DNA of 64,000 bases from the NCBI RefSeq assembly GCF_022346425.1, contig NZ_JAKRCW010000003.1, positions 1 through 64,000 of the forward strand, read 5' to 3'. Of this stretch, positions 48,067 through 61,698 are shown piece after piece. The notes below the pieces were generated by a model, which saw nothing but the letters and a program-made list of their open reading frames with translations, was not told the origin of the DNA and searched no databases. Made by a program: the position numbers and the translations under genes. Numbering within the stretch: position 1 is the first letter of the stretch; each line of letters opens with the position of its first letter. The DNA comes from Pseudoglutamicibacter albus. Lineage in GTDB: Bacteria; Actinomycetota; Actinomycetes; Actinomycetales; Micrococcaceae.

Positions 48067-51000
48067 TTAGCCTTCTTTGCCTGCGCGGATCGCGGCGAGA
48101 CGTTCGGCATGCTCTTGCAGGCTTGCAACCTCCCACGGATAGGTCCGTAGTGCCTCGATCGCCATGACAGCTGAGCTGAATTCCGCAACGGTTGTGATGA
48201 TCGGGGTACCTACAGAGGTAGCCGCGGCGCGGATCTCGTAGCCATCGGAGCGGGAATCCCCACCACCGGATGGGGTGTTCATGATCATCGCGATCTCACC
48301 GTCAGTGACGAGGTCGACGATCGAACGCTCATCCCCGGCCTCGTGAACCTTGTTCACAACGGTCGCCTTGATGTCGTTGCGGCGCAACACATCGGCAGTG
48401 CCACCCGTGGAGACGATCTCGAATCCGAGGTCCGCCAAGAGCTTGACCGGCATCACTACAGATCGCTTATCGCGGTTAGCGACCGAGACAAAGACCTTAC
48501 CTTCGGTTGGCAACGGGTTGTTGGCGGCGGCTTGGGACTTCGCGAAAGCGGTATCGAAGTGCTTGTCGATACCCATGACCTCGCCTGTGGACCTCATCTC
48601 CGGGCCGAGAAGAGAGTCGACCGCGCGGCCATCCTCGGTCCGGAAGCGAGCGAACGGTAGGACTGCCTCCTTGACGGCGATCGCTGAGCCCATAGGCAAG
48701 GACGCGCCGTCGCCTTCAGCTGGCAGGATCCCGCCACGCATCGATGCGATGGTTGCGCCCACACCGACGAGTGCGGCGGCTTTAGCGAGCTCAACACCGG
48801 TTGCCTTCGATACGAACGGGACCGTGCGGGATGCCCGTGGGTTCGCTTCGATGACGTAGAGGACATCGGAGGCGAGAGCGAACTGGATGTTGATCAGACC
48901 GCGTACGCCAACGCCTTCGGCGATAGCTCGGGTTGCTGCCGAGACCCGATCGAGGGTCTCTTGCGAAAGCGTGGTTGGCGGCAGGGTGCACGCCGAGTCA
49001 CCGGAGTGGATACCCGCTTCTTCGATGTGCTCCATGACGCCACCGATGAACAGATCGCTACCATCGAAGAGTGCGTCAACGTCGATCTCGATCGCGTCCT
49101 CAAGGAAGCGGTCCACGAGCATCGGATGATCAGCGGTGATCTCGGTCGCGTTCTCAACGTAGGTTGCCAGCTGGGCTTCGTCATAGACGATCTCCATGCC
49201 GCGGCCACCCAGAACGTAGGACGGGCGGACCAGAACCGGGTAACCGATTTCGTCCGCGATTCTCTTGGCCTGATCGAAGGATACGGCGGTTCCGTTCTTC
49301 GGCGCGGTCAGCCCCGCGCGATCAAGCACGCGCTGGAACTCACCGCGGTGCTCGGCAAGATCAATCGCGGTTGGGCTCGTGCCCAGGATCGGAACTCCTG
49401 CGGCTTCGAGTTCTGCGGCGAGCTTGAGCGGGGTCTGCCCGCCGAGCTGAACGTAGACACCCAGAACGCCGCCGGTAGCCTGCTCCGCCTGAATGATTTC
49501 CAAGACGTCTTCAAGCGTGAGCGGTTCGAAGTACAGACGGTTGGAGACGTCGTAGTCGGTTGAGACGGTCTCCGGGTTGCAGTTGATCATGACCGTCTCA
49601 TAGCCGGCATCGCGCAGCGCCATGGTCGCATGGACGCACGAGTAGTCAAACTCGATGCCCTGCCCGATGCGGTTAGGCCCGGAGCCGAGGATGATCACGG
49701 ATGGCTTATCGTGCTGTTCGAGTTCGCATTCCTCATCATATGAGGAGTACAGGTATGGCGTGAACGCCGCGAACTCAGCGGCGCACGTGTCCACGGTTTT
49801 ATACACCGGACGGATGCCGAGTGCTTGCCGGATGCCGCGCACAACGTCTTCACGGCGGTGTGAGAGTTTAGCGATCTGGGCATCGGAGAAACCGTGACGT
49901 TTAGCCAAACGCAGGGTCTCTGGCGCGAGGTCCTGATCAGCTGCGATCTCTTGTGCAACCTCGTTGATCAGTTGCAACTGATCGAGGAACCACGGGTCGA
50001 TAGCGGTAGAGGCGTAGACGCGTTCGATGCTCGCACCACCTAGCAGGGCGCGCTGAACGTTATAGATGCGTTCGGTTGAGCCGCGCTCGGAGCTGGCCAG
50101 CAGCTGAGCGATCTCGGCTTCGTCCGGCTTCTCAAAGCTGAACTCGGCATCTTTCTGCTCAAGCGAACGCATCGCTTTCTGCAGCGCTTCGGTGAAGTTG
50201 CGGCCCAGAGCCATCGCTTCACCGACCGACTTCATGGTAGTGGTCAGTGTGGCATCAGCTGCCGGGAACTTCTCGAACGCGAAGCGCGGAACCTTCACAA
50301 CCACATAGTCAAGAGCCGGTTCGAAGGACGCCGGGGTTTTCTGCGTGATGTCGTTCGGGATCTCATCGAGGGTATAGCCCAGCGAGAGCTTCGCGGCGAT
50401 CTTTGCGATCGGGAAGCCGGTGGCTTTGGACGCCAGGGCCGAGGAACGCGAGACGCGTGGGTTCATTTCGATCACGACCACGCGGCCGGTTGCTGGGTCT
50501 ACTGCGAACTGGATGTTGCAACCACCCGTGTCGACACCGACTTCACGGATCACGTTGATCGAGATGTCACGCAACTTCTGATACTCAACGTCGGTCAGCG
50601 TCATAGCTGGTGCCACGGTGATCGAGTCACCCGTGTGGACACCCACCGGATCGAAGTTTTCGATGGTGCACACAACAACCACGTTGTCGTTCTTATCGCG
50701 CATCATCTCGAACTCGTATTCCTTCCAGCCGAGGATGGACTCCTCGAGGAGCACCTCACTGGTTGGTGAATACTGAAGCCCGGCACCGCAGATGCGGCGT
50801 AGGTCTTCTTCGTTATAGGCCATTCCGGAGCCAAGCCCACCCATCGTGAAGGACGGGCGGACCACGACCGGATAGCCGAGTTCCTCGACGGCCTCGAAGG
50901 CCTGTTCCATGGTGTGAACGATCGCTGAGCGGGCTGATTCGCCGCCGGAGCGTTCCACAACTCCTTTAAACTTCTCGCGGTCTTCACCGAGTTCGATGGC

Positions 51001-51363
51001 TTCGATATTCGCGCCGATCAGCTCGACGTTATATTCAGCGAGCACGCCGGACTTATCGAGTTCGATCGCGGTGTTGAGTGCGGTCTGGCCACCCAGGGTT
51101 GGCAGAAGCGCGTCCGGGCGTTCTTTCTCGATGATCTTGGCGACTACGTTCGGGGTGATCGGTTCGACGTAGGTCGCATCCGCCATCGCAGGGTCGGTCA
51201 TGATGGTCGCCGGGTTCGAGTTCACCAGGATCACACGCACGCCCTCTTCCTTGAGGACGCGTAGCGCTTGGGTTCCTGAGTAGTCGAATTCGGCGGCCTG
51301 GCCGATCACGATCGGGCCTGATCCGATGACAAGGACGGATGAAATGTCAGTGCGCTTTGGCAT
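48067..51363 (-). CDS. carB: Carbamoyl-phosphate synthase large subunit
   Basis: Makes carbamoyl phosphate for pyrimidines and arginine; 1098 aa from the ATG at 51363 ([16 protein letters not shown]). Two homologous ATP-grasp halves are clear ([16 protein letters not shown] and [16 protein letters not shown]), followed by the C-terminal MGS-like allosteric domain from about 950. The frame stays open 98 codons upstream within carA, but AAGGAAGG about 11 nt before 51363 and family length fix this start. Confidence 0.97.
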   Translation of the reverse strand: MPKRTDISSVLVIGSGPIVIGQAAEFDYSGTQALRVLKEEGVRVILVNSNPATIMTDPAMADATYVEPITPNVVAKIIEKERPDALLPTLGGQTALNTAIELDKSGVLAEYNVELIGANIEAIELGEDREKFKGVVERSGGESARSAIVHTMEQAFEAVEELGYPVVVRPSFTMGGLGSGMAYNEEDLRRICGAGLQYSPTSEVLLEESILGWKEYEFEMMRDKNDNVVVVCTIENFDPVGVHTGDSITVAPAMTLTDVEYQKLRDISINVIREVGVDTGGCNIQFAVDPATGRVVVIEMNPRVSRSSALASKATGFPIAKIAAKLSLGYTLDEIPNDITQKTPASFEPALDYVVVKVPRFAFEKFPAADATLTTTMKSVGEAMALGRNFTEALQKAMRSLEQKDAEFSFEKPDEAEIAQLLASSERGSTERIYNVQRALLGGASIERVYASTAIDPWFLDQLQLINEVAQEIAADQDLAPETLRLAKRHGFSDAQIAKLSHRREDVVRGIRQALGIRPVYKTVDTCAAEFAAFTPYLYSSYDEECELEQHDKPSVIILGSGPNRIGQGIEFDYSCVHATMALRDAGYETVMINCNPETVSTDYDVSNRLYFEPLTLEDVLEIIQAEQATGGVLGVYVQLGGQTPLKLAAELEAAGVPILGTSPTAIDLAEHRGEFQRVLDRAGLTAPKNGTAVSFDQAKRIADEIGYPVLVRPSYVLGGRGMEIVYDEAQLATYVENATEITADHPMLVDRFLEDAIEIDVDALFDGSDLFIGGVMEHIEEAGIHSGDSACTLPPTTLSQETLDRVSAATRAIAEGVGVRGLINIQFALASDVLYVIEANPRASRTVPFVSKATGVELAKAAALVGVGATIASMRGGILPAEGDGASLPMGSAIAVKEAVLPFARFRTEDGRAVDSLLGPEMRSTGEVMGIDKHFDTAFAKSQAAANNPLPTEGKVFVSVANRDKRSVVMPVKLLADLGFEIVSTGGTADVLRRNDIKATVVNKVHEAGDERSIVDLVTDGEIAMIMNTPSGGGDSRSDGYEIRAAATSVGTPIITTVAEFSSAVMAIEALRTYPWEVASLQEHAERLAAIRAGKEG

Positions 51364-51370
51364 GGAGGTT

Positions 51371-52540
51371 TCAGCCTTCCTTCTGCGAGGTGTGCGCTTG
51401 CATGAGTTCGATGAAACGGTCGAAAAGGTACGAGGAATCGTGCGGGCCCGCACCGGATTCCGGGTGGTATTGCACGGAGAACGCCGGGATATCGAGGCAA
51501 CGGAGACCTTCGACGACCTGGTCGTTGAGACCGATGTGAGAGACCTCGACGCGCCCGAAGCGTGACTCTGGGGCTTCAACAGTGCCCTCGATCGGCACAT
51601 CGATCGCGAAGCCGTGGTTTTGGGAGGTGATCTCGACGCGGCCGGTCGCCTTGTCAAGCACTGGCTGGTTCATGCCGCGGTGGCCAAACGGCAGCTTATA
51701 GGTCGAGAAGCCTAGCGCCCGGCCGAGGATCTGGTTGCCGAAGCAGATCCCGAACAGTGGGATGTTGGCATCGAGCACGTCGCGTACGAACTTCACTTCC
51801 GGGTCAGCCTGGGACGGGTCGCCCGGGCCGTTGGAGATGAAGACACCGTCGAAGTTCTCTGCCTTGATGTCGGCAAAAGTCGATGCGGCAGGCAGAACGC
51901 GCACGCGTACGCCGCGTTCTGCTAGGCGGCGCGGGGTCATGCCTTTGATACCGAGGTCGAGTGCGGCAACGGTCGCTAGCGGTTCGCCTTCCCATCCGTG
52001 TTCAGCAGGATCAACCCAGTAGCTTTCCTTGGTGGTCACGTTCTCGGAGAAGCGTTGGCCTTGCATGCTCGGCTGGTCTTTGACGGTCTTGATGAGTTCC
52101 TCGACCGGCTTGTCTGCGGCTTCGCCGGAGAAGATGCCGGCCTTCATTGCACCGGCAGAGCGGATGTGGCGGGTTACCGCCCGGGTGTCGATCCCGGCGA
52201 TCCCGACGATGCCGTCGCGTTCAAGCTCGTCATCCAGCGTTGTTTCGGAACGCCAGTTGGATGCGATGCGTGACGGTTCGCGGACTGCATAGCCGGCGAC
52301 CCAGATGCGTGCCGATTCGTTATCGGTTGGGTTCGCGCCGGTGTTGCCGATGTGGGGGAAGGTCTGGACGACGATCTGGCCTGCATAGGACGGGTCGGTC
52401 AAGGTTTCCTGATAACCGGTCATGCCTGTGGTGAACACGAGCTCACCGAGGGTTTGGCCACGTTTGCCGTAGGCGTGCCCGCGGAATACGCGGCCGTCTT
52501 CGGTGACAAGTAGTGCCTTGTCGTGATCGGTGTGTGCCAC
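51371..52540 (-). CDS. carA: Carbamoyl-phosphate synthase small subunit
   Basis: Glutaminase subunit supplying ammonia to CarB; 389 aa. The class I amidotransferase triad is visible: Cys in [14 protein letters not shown], and His and Glu in [15 protein letters not shown] start placed directly after the stop of the PH-like membrane gene (TAG-GTG), so it is translationally coupled. Confidence 0.97.
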   Translation of the reverse strand: MAHTDHDKALLVTEDGRVFRGHAYGKRGQTLGELVFTTGMTGYQETLTDPSYAGQIVVQTFPHIGNTGANPTDNESARIWVAGYAVREPSRIASNWRSETTLDDELERDGIVGIAGIDTRAVTRHIRSAGAMKAGIFSGEAADKPVEELIKTVKDQPSMQGQRFSENVTTKESYWVDPAEHGWEGEPLATVAALDLGIKGMTPRRLAERGVRVRVLPAASTFADIKAENFDGVFISNGPGDPSQADPEVKFVRDVLDANIPLFGICFGNQILGRALGFSTYKLPFGHRGMNQPVLDKATGRVEITSQNHGFAIDVPIEGTVEAPESRFGRVEVSHIGLNDQVVEGLRCLDIPAFSVQYHPESGAGPHDSSYLFDRFIELMQAHTSQKEG

Positions 52541-53116
52541 CTATGCCGTCCTTTCTGGGTGCTGCCCGGAAGCGTTGCCCGCGTGCTCTGCCGTGGTGCT
52601 GCCAGTTTCCGGATGCGTCTGAATTTCTGGGGCGAGCTTGTATAAAGCCGCCAAGAGTGTGCTGTGTACGGTGCGGGTTTCGGCGCGGAATCCGGTGTCG
52701 ACGCTGGTTTCGCCAAGTTTATGGCGGATCACGATGATCCCGCCGTCTTCAACGAACTTACCCACCATTCCGCGCACCGTGGTGATGCCTGCGATATTGG
52801 CGGCCGGGATGAAGAAGTTCTCTGCTTCCGTACGGTAGACGGACACGCCGTCATCCCCTATAGAGAGTGCTGCCGCGCATCGCACGCCAAGCTCGTGTGC
52901 CGCGATCCTTTCGAGATGCTGGCCCGCGAAGGTCGTGACAACGTAGGTGCCTTCGCCTTCGGCGCGGGGCTCGGTCAAGCTCGCGGGCAATTGTTCGGGC
53001 GCCTGGATCCCGGACTGGCGTTTCTTTCGGTGTGACCAACCAAGCAACATCAATACGATCGCGATCACACAGATCGCGACGGTCACGATCAAGCCGATGA
53101 ACTCTCCCTGTGTCAT
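52541..53116 (-). CDS. Membrane-anchored PH-like domain protein
   Basis: 191 aa, unknown function. One N-terminal helix (about 6-27) is followed by a basic stretch, then a PH-like beta domain (about 55-155: GTYVVTTFAGQHLERIAAHE, GVSVYRTEAENFFIPAANIA). The tail is Thr/Glu/His-rich. Topology places the domain in the cytoplasm. A similar gene lies between pyrC and carA in many actinobacteria, including mycobacteria. It overlaps pyrC by 4 nt and abuts carA, so it is expressed with the pyrimidine enzymes. Confidence 0.8.
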   Translation of the reverse strand: MTQGEFIGLIVTVAICVIAIVLMLLGWSHRKKRQSGIQAPEQLPASLTEPRAEGEGTYVVTTFAGQHLERIAAHELGVRCAAALSIGDDGVSVYRTEAENFFIPAANIAGITTVRGMVGKFVEDGGIIVIRHKLGETSVDTGFRAETRTVHSTLLAALYKLAPEIQTHPETGSTTAEHAGNASGQHPERTA

Positions 53117-54429
53117 GCGATCACCTTGCGTGGGCTAGCGAGTTCGCCATCAACGACTGTGGCGTGGCCTGCATAGAACGTGTGCATGACCTTGCCTGGC
53201 AACTCTAGGCCTTTATACGGGGAGTTACGGCCCTTGGTGTGGTGTTCCTCAGGGTTCACGACGCGTACCGCGCTCGGATCATACAGCGTCACATTCGCTA
53301 CTGACCCGACTTCCAGGGGCTGGCCGTGGTTAGTGGCCTTGATGAGCTTGGCTGGTGCGGTGGACATGATGCGTGCGACGTCTTCCCACGTGATCATGCC
53401 CGTATCCACGAGCGTCTTCTGCACCACTGGTAGAGCGGTCTCCAAACCGGTCATGCCCATCGCGGCTTCGTTCCAAGCGCACTGCTTGGTCTCCGAGGTG
53501 TGAGGTGCGTGGTCGGTTCCGATCATGTCGATCGTGCCGTCAGCAACAGCCTCACGTAGCGCGAGGGTGTCTTCCTTAGTACGCAGCGGTGGGTTGACCT
53601 TGAACACCGGGTCGTAGCCGCGAACCATCTCTTCAGTGAGCAGTAGGTGGTGCGGGGTTACCTCGGCGGTCACATCGATCCCCTGGGACTTTGCCCAACG
53701 GATGATTTCCACGCTACCTTTAGTTGAGACGTGGCATACGTGCAAACGCGAGTTGACGTGCTGGGTCAGCAACACATCGCGGGCGATGATCGATTCCTCT
53801 GCAACGGCAGGCCAGCCGGTCAGTCCAAGCTCTGAGGAGACGATGCCTTCGTTCATCTGTGCGCCCTCTGTCAGGCGCGGCTCCTGGGCGTGCTGGGCCA
53901 CCACACCGTCGAAAGAGCGGACATATTCAAGAGCCCTGCGCATCAGGACCGGATCAAACACGCACATGCCGTCATCGGAGAACATACGGACCTGGGCGTG
54001 GGAATCAGCCATAGCGCCGAGTTCGGCGAGCCGCTCCCCTGCCAGCCTCTGGGTCACAGCACCGATCGGGCGTACTTCCGCCCACCCGGCTTCTTCACCC
54101 AGCTGGCGTACCGACTCAACAACACCGGCGGTGTCTGCAACCGGCATCGAATTCGCCATCGCATACACCGCAACGAAACCCCCGGCCGCCGCGGCCTGGG
54201 TTCCGGTCTCAACGGTTTCGGCGTCCTCGCGGCCTGGCTCACGCAGGTGGGTGTGAGGGTCAACCAAACCTGGAAGCGCGATGAGCCCTTCAGCATTGAT
54301 GACTTCTGCGTCGGAAGGTGCGGTGATGCTGCCGGCCTCGGCAATATCGCGAATATCCCCTTCGGCCAGCAGGATGTCTGCGGTGTTCCCGTTAGGGAGC
54401 GTGACGGATTGAATCAACGTGGTCGTCAT
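53113..54429 (-). CDS. pyrC: Dihydroorotase
   Basis: Zinc amidohydrolase that cyclises carbamoyl-aspartate; 438 aa, type I. Metal motifs are DPHTHLREPGRE, HVCHVSTKGS and GTDHAPHT. The frame opens upstream into pyrB, but the ATG at 54429 (MTTTLIQSV) lies 2 nt after the pyrB stop and gives family length. The stop overlaps the PH-like gene (ATGA). Confidence 0.96.
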   Translation of the reverse strand: MTTTLIQSVTLPNGNTADILLAEGDIRDIAEAGSITAPSDAEVINAEGLIALPGLVDPHTHLREPGREDAETVETGTQAAAAGGFVAVYAMANSMPVADTAGVVESVRQLGEEAGWAEVRPIGAVTQRLAGERLAELGAMADSHAQVRMFSDDGMCVFDPVLMRRALEYVRSFDGVVAQHAQEPRLTEGAQMNEGIVSSELGLTGWPAVAEESIIARDVLLTQHVNSRLHVCHVSTKGSVEIIRWAKSQGIDVTAEVTPHHLLLTEEMVRGYDPVFKVNPPLRTKEDTLALREAVADGTIDMIGTDHAPHTSETKQCAWNEAAMGMTGLETALPVVQKTLVDTGMITWEDVARIMSTAPAKLIKATNHGQPLEVGSVANVTLYDPSAVRVVNPEEHHTKGRNSPYKGLELPGKVMHTFYAGHATVVDGELASPRKVIA

Positions 54430-54431
54430 GA

Positions 54432-55400
54432 TCAGGCCTTCTGAGTGTCGGTCGAATCTCCAGCCAAAACCAGGTAAAGCACAGCCATTCGGACGGCTAC
54501 ACCTGCGGAGACTTGGTTGAGTACACGGGAATTGGGGGCATCCGCTGCTGCGGAGCTGATTTCCAGGCCTCGGTTCATGGGGCCCGGATGCATCACGATG
54601 GCTCCTTGCTTCATGGACGCGTGACGCGCGGGTGTCAATCCCCAACGGCGTGAATACTCAGATGCCGATGGGAAGAAGGCCCCGTGCATCCGTTCAGCCT
54701 GAACACGTAACATCATCACGGCATCAGGTTCGCTCGCGAGTGCTTCATCAAAGTCGTGGGTCACGCGCACCGGCCAATCACCGACGCTGTGCGGCATCAG
54801 TGTTGGAGGGGCAACCAGTGTGACCTCGGCACCCAAGGTGTTCAGCAGCCACACGTTGGAGCGGGCCACACGCGAGTGCAGAATATCGCCGACGATCACA
54901 ACGCGCGCGCCATCGAGGCCCTGCCCGAGCGAGGGTTCACCCTTCAGGGCTGCACGTTCGCGGCGTAACGTGAATGCGTCCAGAAGCGCCTGTGTTGGGT
55001 GTGCGTGGGTTCCATCGCCTGCGTTGACGATTGCGGCGTCGATCCAGTCGGTTTCAGCGAGGCGGTAAGCCGCACCTGAGGAGCTGTGGCGGATGACGAT
55101 CGCGTCAGCACCGATCGCTTCGAGTGTCTGGGCGGTGTCTTTGAGGGATTCCCCCTTGGAGACGGACGAGCCTTTCGCGCTGAACGTGATCACGTCGGCT
55201 GAAAGCCTTTTCGCGGCAGCTTCGAACGAGATGCGCGTGCGGGTTGAGTCTTCAAAGAAGAGGTTTGCAACAGTCAGGCCGCGCAGGGTTGGGAACTTCT
55301 TGATTTCCTTACCTGTGGAATCCGTCATGGATTCAGCGATATCTAAGATCCGGATCGCTTCTTCACGGCTGAGGTCTTTAGTGTCCAGGAGGTGGCGCAT
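54432..55400 (-). CDS. pyrB: Aspartate carbamoyltransferase
   Basis: Forms carbamoyl-aspartate; 322 aa catalytic chain. The carbamoyl-phosphate motif [19 protein letters not shown] and [12 protein letters not shown] are intact. No pyrI regulatory chain is present, so it works alone or with PyrC. It overlaps pyrR by one base (TGATG). Confidence 0.96.
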   Translation of the reverse strand: MRHLLDTKDLSREEAIRILDIAESMTDSTGKEIKKFPTLRGLTVANLFFEDSTRTRISFEAAAKRLSADVITFSAKGSSVSKGESLKDTAQTLEAIGADAIVIRHSSSGAAYRLAETDWIDAAIVNAGDGTHAHPTQALLDAFTLRRERAALKGEPSLGQGLDGARVVIVGDILHSRVARSNVWLLNTLGAEVTLVAPPTLMPHSVGDWPVRVTHDFDEALASEPDAVMMLRVQAERMHGAFFPSASEYSRRWGLTPARHASMKQGAIVMHPGPMNRGLEISSAAADAPNSRVLNQVSAGVAVRMAVLYLVLAGDSTDTQKA

Positions 55401-56020
55401 CAGTTATCGGCCTTCCCCGTTGCAGACTCAGCTTGCGCGGTGTCGTCTGTGTCAGGTTGGGACGCGGCAGGACGTTCGATGATCACACGGTCAGCGCTAT
55501 CGATCTCTGTGAGTTCTACACGCACAGATTCGGTGCGTGAGGTGGGGATGTTTTTGCCTACGTGGTCGGCACGGATCGGAAGTTCACGGTGCCCGCGGTC
55601 CACTAAGACTGCAAGACGCACCGCTTGCGGGCGGCCACAGTCAACGAGCGCATCAAGGGCCGCGCGGATCGTGCGGCCTGAAAAGAGGACGTCATCGACC
55701 AAGACCACGGTTTGGTCATCGACCCCGGTGTCCGGCAAGCGTGTTGGCGCGGGTACGCGCGGAGCGCGGCGGCGGACGTCATCGCGGTGCATCGTGATGT
55801 CAAGCGAGCCGCAGAAAGAAGCGGCTGGACGGTTGATGATGCGCTCAAGTTTCTCAGCGAGCCGTTGCGCCAAAGGGACTCCACGAGAAGGGATCCCCAG
55901 GACCACAAGATCATCTCCGCCGCGGTTTTTCTCAACGATCTCGTGAGCGATCCGCGTGAGGGCGCGATCAATGTCGGATGCATTCATCACTTCAGCGATT
56001 TCAGCTGAGGTGTTACCCAT
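55400..56020 (-). CDS. pyrR: Pyrimidine operon RNA-binding regulator PyrR
   Basis: Uracil phosphoribosyltransferase paralogue that binds pyr mRNA when UMP is high; 206 aa. PRPP-binding loop [18 protein letters not shown] and basic RNA face ([10 protein letters not shown]). AAGGAGGT at 56027-56034 lies 6 nt before the ATG, and a PyrR-type hairpin lies just upstream of it. First gene of the pyr operon. Confidence 0.95.
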   Translation of the reverse strand: MGNTSAEIAEVMNASDIDRALTRIAHEIVEKNRGGDDLVVLGIPSRGVPLAQRLAEKLERIINRPAASFCGSLDITMHRDDVRRRAPRVPAPTRLPDTGVDDQTVVLVDDVLFSGRTIRAALDALVDCGRPQAVRLAVLVDRGHRELPIRADHVGKNIPTSRTESVRVELTEIDSADRVIIERPAASQPDTDDTAQAESATGKADN

Positions 56021-56026
56021 GCGCCG

Positions 56027-56052
56027 ACCTCCTTCCCCGCCTCACTGGACGG
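56027..56052 (-). promoter_or_regulatory. PyrR-binding RNA hairpin next to the pyrR ribosome binding site
   Basis: On the minus strand CCGTCCAGTGAGGCGG (56037-56052) folds as CCG-U-CC-AGUGA-GG-CGG, resembling the PyrR loop of Bacillus (CCAGAGAGG). It lies 2 nt before AAGGAGGT. PyrR acts by translational repression in mycobacteria, and this layout fits that mode. No terminator/antiterminator pair was found. Confidence 0.75.
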
Positions 56053-56153
56053 TTGTTAAAGGCTGTCTTCTCCGGTTCTCTAATCTACCAGTCGCATCGG
56101 CTAGCGCCGGGCTTCGTTACCCACGCGCACGTGTGATCTCAGTTGCAGTGCCG

Positions 56154-56576
56154 CTAGAGGATCAGTGTGGGCTTGATGCGTTGCAGGCGGCCAAGTAATC
56201 CGTTGACGAAGTCCGGTGACTCCGAGGTGGACATCTCACGCACGAGCCGTACAGCCTCATCGACTGCAACCGCGTCGGGGATCTCGTCGTTATATAGCAA
56301 CTCCCAGAGACCAATCCGCAATGCGGCACGGTCTACTGCGGGCATACGATCCAGCGTCCACCCTTGTGCGTAGGTCGTGAGGACCTCATCGAGTTGGGTC
56401 GTGTGCGTGCTCACTCCACCGACGAGCTCACGAGTGTACGGGTTGACGGCAGCGCCGTCTTCGTCGCGGCGCTGCAACACGTCTGCCGCCTCAATCCCAC
56501 GCTGCTCGGCTTCGAAGAGGATTTCGAGTGCGCGGCGGCGTGCTTTCGAGCGGGTGCTCTCCCCTTGCCTGGTCAC
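56154..56576 (-). CDS. nusB: Transcription antitermination factor NusB
   Basis: All-helical protein that binds boxA RNA with S10 for rRNA antitermination; 140 aa. [16 protein letters not shown] and the C-terminal FVNGLLGRL are typical. GTG start overlapping the efp stop (GTGA). The gap to pyrR is about 130 bp and holds the pyr promoter and PyrR site. Confidence 0.95.
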   Translation of the reverse strand: MTRQGESTRSKARRRALEILFEAEQRGIEAADVLQRRDEDGAAVNPYTRELVGGVSTHTTQLDEVLTTYAQGWTLDRMPAVDRAALRIGLWELLYNDEIPDAVAVDEAVRLVREMSTSESPDFVNGLLGRLQRIKPTLIL

Positions 56577-57136
56577 TCTGTAACGCGGCCCAAGTATTCG
56601 CCGGTGCGGGTGTCAACCTTGACCTTGGTGTTCTGCTCGACAAAGAGCGGAACCTGGATCTCGTGACCGGTTTCCAGGGTTGCTGGCTTGGTGCCGGCGT
56701 TGGAACGATCCCCCTGCAGACCTGGCTCGGTGTAGGTGATCTCAAGGATCACCGACGGCGGCATTTCGATGTAGAGGACCTGGCCGTCATTCAGCGCGAT
56801 CTGAACGTTCTGATTCTCCAGCAAGAAGTTGGCGGCGTCCCCCACAGTTTCGCCGGGTACGGTCAGCTGATCGTAGTCTTCCAAATCCATGAAGACGTAG
56901 TCAGCGCCGTCTTGGTAGAGGTACTGGTAGTCGCGGCGGTCAACGGTAGCCATCTCAACTTTGGCGCCAGCGTTGTAGGTCTTATCGACAGTCTTACCGG
57001 AGACGACGTTACGCAACTTGGTGCGCACGAACGCGCCACCTTTACCCGGCTTGACGTGCTGGAACTCGACCACGCTCCACAGTTGGCCGTCAATCCGAAG
57101 AACGCTACCGTTCTTGATGTCATTGCTGGTTGCCAC
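56573..57136 (-). CDS. efp: Elongation factor P
   Basis: tRNA-shaped factor that relieves ribosome stalling at polyproline; 187 aa with three beta-barrel domains. The tip loop [16 protein letters not shown] carries the Lys in PGKGG. Overlaps nusB by 4 nt. The leader (57137-57237) has nothing notable. Confidence 0.97.
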   Translation of the reverse strand: MATSNDIKNGSVLRIDGQLWSVVEFQHVKPGKGGAFVRTKLRNVVSGKTVDKTYNAGAKVEMATVDRRDYQYLYQDGADYVFMDLEDYDQLTVPGETVGDAANFLLENQNVQIALNDGQVLYIEMPPSVILEITYTEPGLQGDRSNAGTKPATLETGHEIQVPLFVEQNTKVKVDTRTGEYLGRVTE

Positions 57137-57237
57137 GTTGGCTCCTTCAAAATTAGTTACAGCAGTACATGGTGAATTCGTTGCGCAACACTGATCTGGT
57201 CGCGAAACACTCAGGCCTAGTTTACGCTTTCGCCAGC

Positions 57238-59492
<2,255 letters not shown>

Positions 59493-59509
<17 letters not shown>

Positions 59510-60722
59510 CGGCAGATGTGTCAGGATCAGATGCGCGAGCCGAAATGTCATCAGCAGTCTCGCGGTAGTTTTCGATGTTGGCGCGGACCTCTTCAACAGA
59601 GTCGCCACCGAACTTCTCAAGGACCGCGTCAGCAAGAACCAACGCGACCATCGCTTCGGCAACCACACCGGCTGCTGGAACTGCGCACACATCCGAGCGT
59701 TGATGATGCGCTTTGGCAGGCTCGCCGGTAGCCACGTTGATGGTGCTCAGCGCCCGCGGAACCGTGGCGATCGGCTTCATGGCCGCACGCACACGCACCG
59801 GCTCGCCGTTGGTCATGCCGCCTTCAATACCACCAGCGCGATTGCTCAAGCGCACCGCGTGGCCTTCAGCGTCGAGGGAAATCTCGTCGTGGGCCTGGGA
59901 CCCGCGGCGGCGAGCGGTCTCGAAACCATCGCCGACCTCGACACCCTTAATCGCTTGGATCCCCATGAGCGCTCCGGCAAGGCGAGAATCCAGCCGACGA
60001 TCCCAGTGCACGAAAGAACCCAAACCAACCGGGCAACCGGTAGCGATGACCTCAACCACACCACCGAGGGTTTCGCCCTCGGAATGTGCCGCATCGACCT
60101 CAGCGACCATCCGCTGGGAAGTTTCAGGGTCAAAGCACCGCAACGGATCAGCATCAAGTACCTCAACATCGGCTTTGGTAGGCAGCAACGCGTCAGCTGG
60201 GGAGGCGACCTCGCCGATCGCGGTGGTATGCGAAACGAGTTCGATGCCGAGGCTGGCTAAGAACTTCGACGCGACTGCCCCCAAAGCCACGCGTGTGGCT
60301 GTTTCGCGGGCGCTCGCGCGCTCAAGTGCCGGGCGGGCCTCTGCGTAACCGTACTTCTGCATACCGGCTAGATCAGCGTGCCCCGGACGAGGGCGCGTCA
60401 GGGCCGCGTTGCGGGCTTTACCCTCCAGAACCGAAGGATCGACCGGGTCCGGGTTCATGACATCCTGCCACTTGGGCCACTCGGTGTTACCCACCTCGAT
60501 AGCAACAGGCCCACCCATCGTCACGCCATGGCGGACACCGCCCAGCATCGTGACCTCATCTTGCTCGAACTTCATCCGAGCGCCGCGGCCATAACCGAGC
60601 CGCCTGCGAGCCAAGGCCGCCTGAACCTCAGGCGTCGTGATCTCTACACCGGCGGGCAAGCCTTCAAGGATGCCGACCAGCGCTTTACCGTGGGATTCAC
60701 CTGCTGTAAGCCAACGCAACAT
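59493..60722 (-). CDS. aroC: Chorismate synthase
   Basis: FMN-dependent last step of the shikimate pathway; 409 aa. [12 protein letters not shown] is the family start (60722), followed by [11 protein letters not shown] and [15 protein letters not shown]. The C-terminus is acidic. It starts 7 bp after aroE. Confidence 0.97.
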
Positions 60723-60729
60723 TGTGCCA

Positions 60730-61698
60730 TCATCCCACAACCACCGTGTCCGTACCGTCTGGTGTGATGCCCACTACGTCACAAAGCGTTGCCAACGATG
60801 CTTCGCGTGGCTCAAAGCCGATGAATCTGCGGCCCTGTTCAACGGCCTGGTGAACAAGCATCGCGAGACCATGGACCGCTACCCCGCCGCCTTCGCGCCA
60901 CAGCTCGACAAGTGCCGATGGCCAACCGGCATAGGCGACATCCAACAGGTAAGAATCCGGTGAGACAAGGTGGGCTGCTTGTTCGCTCCACTGTTGGATA
61001 GCTGGCGCAGGAAGCGTAGAGATCAAGACAGCTGGTTTCAACAGCGAACTAGTCAGTGATCTCAGCTCACACAGTTCAATGTGCAAGCCATAGGCTGCTA
61101 TCACGCCGGAGAGTTCGTCGCGGGCTTTCTGCGGATCCCTGACTGCTACCACGACCCTGGATGCTCCCCACTCCATGAGGGCAGCGATAGCGGCAACGCT
61201 TGTGCCACCACCGCCTAAAATCGCCGCGGGTTCGTTGCGAAGACGCTCAGGCTCAAAACCTGCTCTCATTAACGCCTGCTTGATGCCATCGACGTCAGTG
61301 TTATCCCCCACCAAGGCGAGTTCGCCATCGGGTGTGTGCCTGACCGTCACGGTGTTCAGCGCACCCGTGAGCTTAACCCGTTCCGATACCGAATCCATGA
61401 ACGGGACCATGGCTTTCTTCATCGGCATCGTCACCGATAACCCCACCCAGCCAGGTTCGCTACGAAGCATCGAAGCTAAGTGTTGGGCATCCTCCGGCTG
61501 GGCCTGGATACGGGAATAATGCAACTCGACGACCTCAGCTGCTACATCGCTCGCTACAGCGTTACGCAGTTTCGCCATCGCGGTATGAAGCTGAGGGGAA
61601 CGCGAATGATCGATAGGGTCACCGATCACAGCAGCCCGGAACACCCCTGCAGGAGCCTCCAATGAACGCTCCAGCGGAACATCAGGCATTGCATTCAT
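60730..61698 (-). CDS. aroE: Shikimate dehydrogenase
   Basis: NADP-dependent reduction of 3-dehydroshikimate; 322 aa. Substrate motif [14 protein letters not shown], then GNNTDVDG-like [13 protein letters not shown] and the NADP loop [14 protein letters not shown]. Two starts, 61698 and 61689, both overlap the mltG end; the shorter has a GGA 8 nt upstream. Either gives a full-length protein. Confidence 0.93.
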   Translation of the reverse strand: MNAMPDVPLERSLEAPAGVFRAAVIGDPIDHSRSPQLHTAMAKLRNAVASDVAAEVVELHYSRIQAQPEDAQHLASMLRSEPGWVGLSVTMPMKKAMVPFMDSVSERVKLTGALNTVTVRHTPDGELALVGDNTDVDGIKQALMRAGFEPERLRNEPAAILGGGGTSVAAIAALMEWGASRVVVAVRDPQKARDELSGVIAAYGLHIELCELRSLTSSLLKPAVLISTLPAPAIQQWSEQAAHLVSPDSYLLDVAYAGWPSALVELWREGGGVAVHGLAMLVHQAVEQGRRFIGFEPREASLATLCDVVGITPDGTDTVVVG

